DNA from: Halichondria panicea
Taxonomy: Eukaryota > Porifera > Demospongiae > Suberitida > Halichondriidae
DNA length: 64,000 nucleotides
Reading direction: 5' to 3'
NCBI RefSeq assembly: GCF_963675165.1
Contig: NC_087391.1
Coordinates: forward strand, 3,646,646-3,710,645
The notes under the pieces were generated by a model that was not told the origin of the DNA, ran no database searches, and was given only the letters and a program-made list of their open reading frames with translations. The position numbers and the translations under genes are program-made. Of this stretch, positions 60,601-64,000 are shown one piece after another (position 1 is the stretch's first letter; each line of letters opens with the position of its first letter).

Positions 60601-63600
60601 GTGATTAGTAATTTGAGACATTTATATAGATTAACAGCATCGATTACGTATCACACGCTATAGTATATACGTACATGCATGTACCGTATTCTACCGAGAT
60701 TGCTAATTGCATGCTACAAAGCAGCTACAGGTGGGATGGGCTTAATTTCGAAAACAGCCGAATTTAAGCCCATCTAGGTGTTTGCCTCGAAATTACGCCC
60801 ACTCATCAAGTATTTTCTGTCTGCGTTTGAGGCCTGCCAACTCTTAAAATACCGTAGAAACTGGATTATTAGCGCTTACTCGACTATATGCGTATCTTTA
60901 GTTTAAGCGCATGCTCAACTGCAGGCTTTTTATACTCGAATTGAAGCGCTTTTCCAATTATGCGAAGGTTAAAAGTGAAATTTTTATGTCATTGTTTATC
61001 TATGAGCTAGTTTAATCATAGGTTTAATAGCTTGTATATACAGTGCATGATAGCTATATATAGCTGGTGATATACATCTGGAAGGACTCTCTGGGCATGC
61101 TGTTACCCTGTCTGATCATGCATGCTGAGAGAATGTGAGACATGGATGAGGTCCTTTTATTCTAAGTTCCTGATCAATGTGATAATATGAATTTAAATGT
61201 TGTAAATGAACTGTAACATAGTAGTATGATATAGATCCAGTTAGAGTTGCCTGCTTGCCTTGTTTGCTCACTTTCTAGCCAGCTTGCGAGCCAGCTCTCA
61301 TCACAGAGACATCCAATTGCTGGGTGGGGCTCGAAATGACTGCATTATAGGCGCATTCTCGAATATAAGTGTATAGAGCTCTGCTATTGACCCCAAAAGC
61401 GCATGCGCTAATAATCCAGTTTCTACAGTACAATGAATACATCAATATACAACAATGGATAAAGTAACTCGGTATAAAGAAAAGTATACAAGTCAAAATT
61501 CTGCATCAGAAGGTTGTTTGACTTGTCACTGTCAGAGTCTTCAACAAAGATCTCTTATATATACTTGCAATAGGAGCAATTATTTGATCTAGCTATACTC
61601 AGAGCTAACCAGTTTACACAAGAAACTGCTTGACAACTGCTCACTGACAAATGTATCACTTTCTAATGGGGGTATTCTCGAGGTAAATTAGCCTATGCCA
61701 ATGTGTGCCTCCTTGGCTCAGTCGGCAGAGCGTCAGTCTCATAATCTGAAGGTCGTGAGTTCGAGCCTCACAGGGGGCACTTTCTTTTTGTCTCAAATCG
61801 AGGTCTATATACACTCTTGTATCCTGTTATTTTTATACCTTGTTTTGATTTCAAAAGCTGTTTGTGACCTAATTTCAGGAACTTTCACTCTAAAGTGGGG
61901 GTGGGCGTGGGCGTAATCTCGGTAGAGTACGGTATAAATATAGTACTATACATAATTATGTGCGCATATACATGTACATATAGCCGCACGCTTAGGAAAT
62001 GATCATGTATACTGACAGTATACTTTCCTCTAGGATCGCTGGACAGTCACACTTTCATTCTTGGATCGCCAGGAAAGCACTCAGATTGGAGACAGCCTGC
62101 TTTCGGCAGCGTGTTTAACATACCTGGGTCCTTTCACTGTTGTTCTCAGACAAGCACTAATCAACGAGTGGAAACAACTGTGTAGTGAGAATAAGTTGCC
62201 AGCCAGTAAACATTTTAAGTTGAAAGACAACATTGGAGAAGTAGAAGAGGTGCAGTAATTGATGTATTGACGATACATGTAGTACATGCATGTATATACT
62301 TCTCATTTTGAGGGCCAGGCTTGAGATTGCCAATTCAATCAATATTGAATTTTGCATATTGCTATGTCTGAGACGGTTGCCCTAGCTGCCAGTTAGGCTA
62401 TGGCTACCTAATGGCAGAAGGGAATTAGGCAAATTGATCTCATGCAATAATTTATTGTGCGTGTATAAGTAAAGACTATAATTTATACTGTACATGTATA
62501 TACATGTACTTTTCCAGTATTAAAAAACCATGGCAATTATCTTTCTCTGTAGATCCAGCAGTGGCATGTCCATGGCCTCCCAGAGGATCCTCACTCAGTA
62601 GAGAGTGCTCTAATCGCTACCCAGTCCACCTCCACCCCTTTTATCATTGACCCCCAGGGACAAGCATCAAGGTGTGTATATTGGTACAATGGACCCCTGA
62701 ATATCAGAACTATGCCATTAAATGTACGTATACATGTATATATAGAGAAGCCCTGCCTTGCTTTTGAGTGTCGTTGGAAGTAGGCCGCTGGGAGCGCGAT
62801 ATGCATACAGTATAATTATATACAATATAGCCAGTTGTCAATGTCCACAACAAATTACAAACACGATAACACATCCTAGTTAACAGATTTCTTACATCTA
62901 GCACGGATTGCTTTGTTGTGTGGTCGACAGTCTACAATGTACTTTACCATATCTGGTGTAAGCTCATCCATGGGAACATCTGTCTGCTTTGAGTATGGAA
63001 CTATGATAAATCCATTAAATGACCGCAAAGTGTCAAAGTATTTGGCCCAGTCTTCTATAGGCATCAACCTTTCCTGGTTCCTATTCAACCATGTGAGGCT
63101 CAAATGGAATACCTACTGCTTCACAAAATAGGTTCATTATTTCTGAAAGATTACTCTGCAGGTCCGAAGCATCAATTACTGTCGGATGTTCATCAAAGTT
63201 TTCTTGTACATAGTAATAGAGCTCATACAATTCCATTTAACCCTGCATCGGTTTCATTATATGTCTCATATCCAGTGGGCTTCTTTTTATTGACCTTATA
63301 TCGTGCTTTTACCGTGAGTATACAACCTGAGCTGAATCTCTGATGAGAAACACATGGTGAGTATGTGCTAACTCTTTCAGTATTGTCGTGTATTCCAGTG
63401 AGTCTTTGGCTGATAGACACTTGGCCATTTCTTTGGTGAACACCACATCGATGTCTTTATAGCCTTGAAGAAGAGCTGTGTTGACAGCAGTGTATGTTGG
63501 CTCTACTGGGAGGCCTGCCGTGGACGTGGGGCATTGGCTTGACTGGCTTCCGAAACAGTATGGGTACATGTAGAGCTCAAAGAAACATTTTATTCTTGTA

Positions 63601-64000
63601 CACCTGAGAGTTGTCATTGACTGGTAAATGGCGGAAGACAAGCTCCTAGGGGCCGTCCAAAGAACCAATAGCTTACCCATTGTGAAAGGTCACAGTGTAG
63701 TTCACACTGTGGTAAAATAGGAAATGCTATTCTCTAAATCCACCACAATGGAATTTTATCATAATTATTATCTATTAATTGTGTGTTCTTACGACTGCTG
63801 TAGGTGGTTGAAAAGTTTCTACTCTACGGATGGTTTAAGGGTTCTTCAATTCGACAGTGAAGATTTAGTGAAGAATATAAAAGAGAGTATTACAGAAGGA
63901 ACCACTGTAATTATTGAGGTACAGTTAAAAATAATTTTTATTGCCATTAGGCATTAACCCATGCAAGCAGTAGCTATAATGTGATTTGTATTGCACATAC
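38191..64000 (+). CDS. Dynein heavy chain, axonemal type (3' end beyond window)
   Basis: About 50 exons, ATG at 38191 ([15 protein letters not shown], then [16 protein letters not shown] at 38313). The N-terminal part resembles axonemal chains of the DNAH6/DNAH1/DNAH14 type: [20 protein letters not shown] (about 39035-39165) and [20 protein letters not shown] (about 39560). The linker has [10 protein letters not shown] (about 44890) and [18 protein letters not shown] (about 47455-47510). The motor follows. AAA1 has YGNEFLG, P-loop [10 protein letters not shown] (about 49195) and Walker B CFDEFNRI (about 50055). AAA2 has [10 protein letters not shown] (about 51330) and [13 protein letters not shown] (about 53395). 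AAA3 has [12 protein letters not shown] (about 54565). AAA4 has [14 protein letters not shown] (about 56376), with Arg for the Walker lysine as usual there. The stalk and microtubule-binding region span about 58040-60550. AAA5 begins [16 protein letters not shown] (about 62628-62670) and continues at 63805-63919. The remainder lies off the window. It drives ciliary or flagellar beating; the exact paralogue is uncertain. Confidence 0.93.
41877..41999. repeat. Long imperfect hairpin in a dynein intron
   Basis: ATTATCCTATGGATACTGA at 41877 pairs with TCAGTATCCATGGGATAAT ending at 41999. The pairing continues inward through GATTATCACGAGT, TGTGCC, AGTAACTG and CACGAGTGCC, giving a stem of roughly 55 bp with a short loop near 41937. 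It could be an inverted terminal structure or a foldback element. No coding sequence was recognised. Confidence 0.8.
45381..45552. mobile_element. 172-bp MITE in a dynein intron
   Basis: The left end CCATATAACGGGGAAATTTG mirrors the right end, whose reverse complement reads CCATATAATGGGGAAATTTG. A second inverted block, GGCGATCTTCGGTAAATTTC, lies inside. A related, more degenerate copy is at 48249-48432 (same GCGATCTTCGGTA core). It is noncoding. Confidence 0.75.
48249..48432. mobile_element. Degenerate MITE related to 45381-45552
   Basis: It starts TACCGTATTTATAACGGGAA and ends with a poorly matching mirror (GCCATATACGATAGTA). It shares the TGGCG, GGCTACTATCTCAATGACGTG-like and GCGATCTTCGGTAGA segments with 45381-45552. 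It lies in a dynein intron and has no coding capacity. Confidence 0.55.
51740..52208. mobile_element. 469-bp TIR element with 9-bp target duplication in a dynein AAA2 intron
   Basis: The left TIR begins TAGTCTCATGAATCAGCCGC. The right end is its reverse complement, and the match extends about 60 bp through GTTCTTTTGGAACCACCGTC and GAGCACTCTTGTCAT. AGTGCAGCT flanks both sides directly (51731-51739 and 52209-52217). Termini beginning TAG with a 9-bp duplication match the outer element at 2981-8172, so both may be mobilised by the same enzyme class (Mutator-like is a guess). The two TIR sequences themselves differ. The interior (51800-52140) shows no protein similarity. Confidence 0.87.
57022..57220. 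mobile_element. Truncated TACCGTAT-family MITE
   Basis: It starts TACCGTATAGCGGGTAATTT followed by TCGTGGGG, the same start as the reverse of the copy at 26754-26958. Inverted TTCGTGG / CCCACAAAAAT blocks follow. A matching right terminus was not found, so the right boundary is approximate and the copy seems incomplete. Confidence 0.5.
57652..57683. repeat. (GT)n microsatellite
   Basis: A pure GT/TG dinucleotide tract of about 32 bp within a dynein intron. Confidence 0.92.
58699..58845. repeat. Copy of the dispersed 'TTTGCG' MITE family, with TIRs
   Basis: The best-preserved copy of the three. The left end ACTAGAATGTTTTGCGAATG is mirrored by the right end (reverse CAACTAGTAATGTTTTGCG). The interior phrases TAACTTTGCGTTCCTTGC, GTGATGTCATACAAAC and TTGGTTTTTCAATTT are in the same order as at 11915-12095 and 21475-21680. 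It lies within a dynein intron. Confidence 0.65.
60850..61430. mobile_element. Nested 581-bp MITE
   Basis: The left end TACCGTAGAAACTGGATTAT and the right end in reverse TACTGTAGAAACTGGATTAT continue as TAGCGC. Inner blocks with CTCGAATATAAGTG-like and CTCGACTATATGCG-like sequence are partly mirrored. It is noncoding and inserted within 60682-61934. Confidence 0.78.
61707..61779 (+). tRNA. tRNA-Met (CAT), elongator type
   Basis: The 73-nt sequence folds as a cloverleaf. Acceptor GCCTCCT pairs with AGGGGGC, with one T-G wobble, and the discriminator base is A. The D-arm is GGCTCAGTCGGCAGAGC, the anticodon loop CTCATAA has anticodon CAT, and the T-loop GTTCGAGCC is canonical. Box A (TGGCTCAGTCGG) and box B (GTTCGAGCC) are intact. 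A T-rich Pol III terminator (TTTCTTTTT) begins about 4 nt downstream. The overall sequence closely matches animal elongator tRNA-Met rather than initiator, which has a distinct T-loop and stem. It lies inside a dynein intron on the same strand. No CCA is encoded, as expected in eukaryotes. Confidence 0.95.
62876..63680 (-). pseudogene. Sulfotransferase-like gene, antisense in a dynein intron, apparently frameshifted
   Basis: The first frame (63312-63680) starts [20 protein letters not shown], whose TAPRSLSS loop resembles the PAPS 5'-phosphosulfate loop of the sulfotransferase-like P-loop proteins. [14 protein letters not shown] and [17 protein letters not shown] follow in the usual order. 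Homology then continues in other frames: [20 protein letters not shown] (about 63240-63300), [20 protein letters not shown] (about 63170-63225) with [17 protein letters not shown], then [20 protein letters not shown] down to a stop at about 62876. Each segment abuts the next without room for normal introns, so about three small frameshifts are implied. An intron-poor coding remnant placed inside another gene's intron suggests a processed or decaying copy. Sequencing or assembly errors could also break a working single-exon gene. Confidence 0.65.

Larger units (their letters stand above)
60682..61934. mobile_element. TIR-bounded segment in a dynein intron, carrying a nested MITE and a tRNA gene
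   Basis: The left end reads TACCGTATTCTACCGAGATT and the right end in reverse reads TACCGTACTCTACCGAGATT, with ACGCC/GGGCGT blocks inside. A second element (60850-61430) is nested in it, and a tRNA-Met gene lies at 61707-61779. It may be a single mobile element with captured cargo or two coincidental termini. No protein-coding sequence was recognised. Confidence 0.6.

Overview
The window reads as nuclear DNA of an early-branching animal, most likely a sponge. It is AT-rich and gene-dense, with about nine host loci in 64 kb. The genes are split by many short GT-AG introns and carry animal-specific families: a Stardust/PALS1-type MAGUK, a SID1-like membrane protein and SEL1L. A dynein heavy chain indicates ciliated or flagellated cells. 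Short non-autonomous DNA transposons litter introns and intergenic DNA. The taxonomic call is inference from gene content and compactness. No species is claimed.

Layout: (1) 1-1405 +, the 3' part of a PLP-dependent class V aminotransferase. (2) 1667-2931 -, a peroxisomal acyl-CoA thioesterase (ACOT8-like). (3) 2981-8172, two nested transposons just upstream of that thioesterase: a ~750 bp element with 9-bp target duplications, split by a 4.4 kb Ginger1-type DNA transposon with CCGG duplications. Its transposase joins a gypsy-like integrase, a GPY/F motif, a Ulp1-like protease and a PHD finger. (4) 8417-10721 +, V-ATPase subunit D. (5) 10883-11320 -, mitochondrial ribosomal protein S12. (6) 12558-22071 +, a MAGUK with an unusual N-terminal CH-PDZ module. 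(7) 22429-27070 -, SEL1L. (8) 27712-31696 +, PAF1. (9) 31938-37996 +, a SID1-family protein. (10) 38191 to beyond the window end, +, a dynein heavy chain. One of its introns holds an elongator tRNA-Met gene and another holds an antisense, frameshifted sulfotransferase-like gene.

The genes do not form a pathway. They are mostly housekeeping functions (lipid thioester hydrolysis, proton pumping, mitochondrial translation, ER-associated degradation, transcription elongation) plus cell polarity, RNA/lipid transport and motility. PAF1, the SID1-family gene and the dynein lie head-to-tail with only about 200-240 bp between coding regions. SEL1L and PAF1 share a ~640 bp divergent promoter region that contains a 40-bp near-perfect palindrome. 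The most notable observations are the LMO7-like CH-PDZ module fused to a complete L27-L27-PDZ-SH3-GK MAGUK, and the apparently well-preserved Ginger1 transposon nested in another element.
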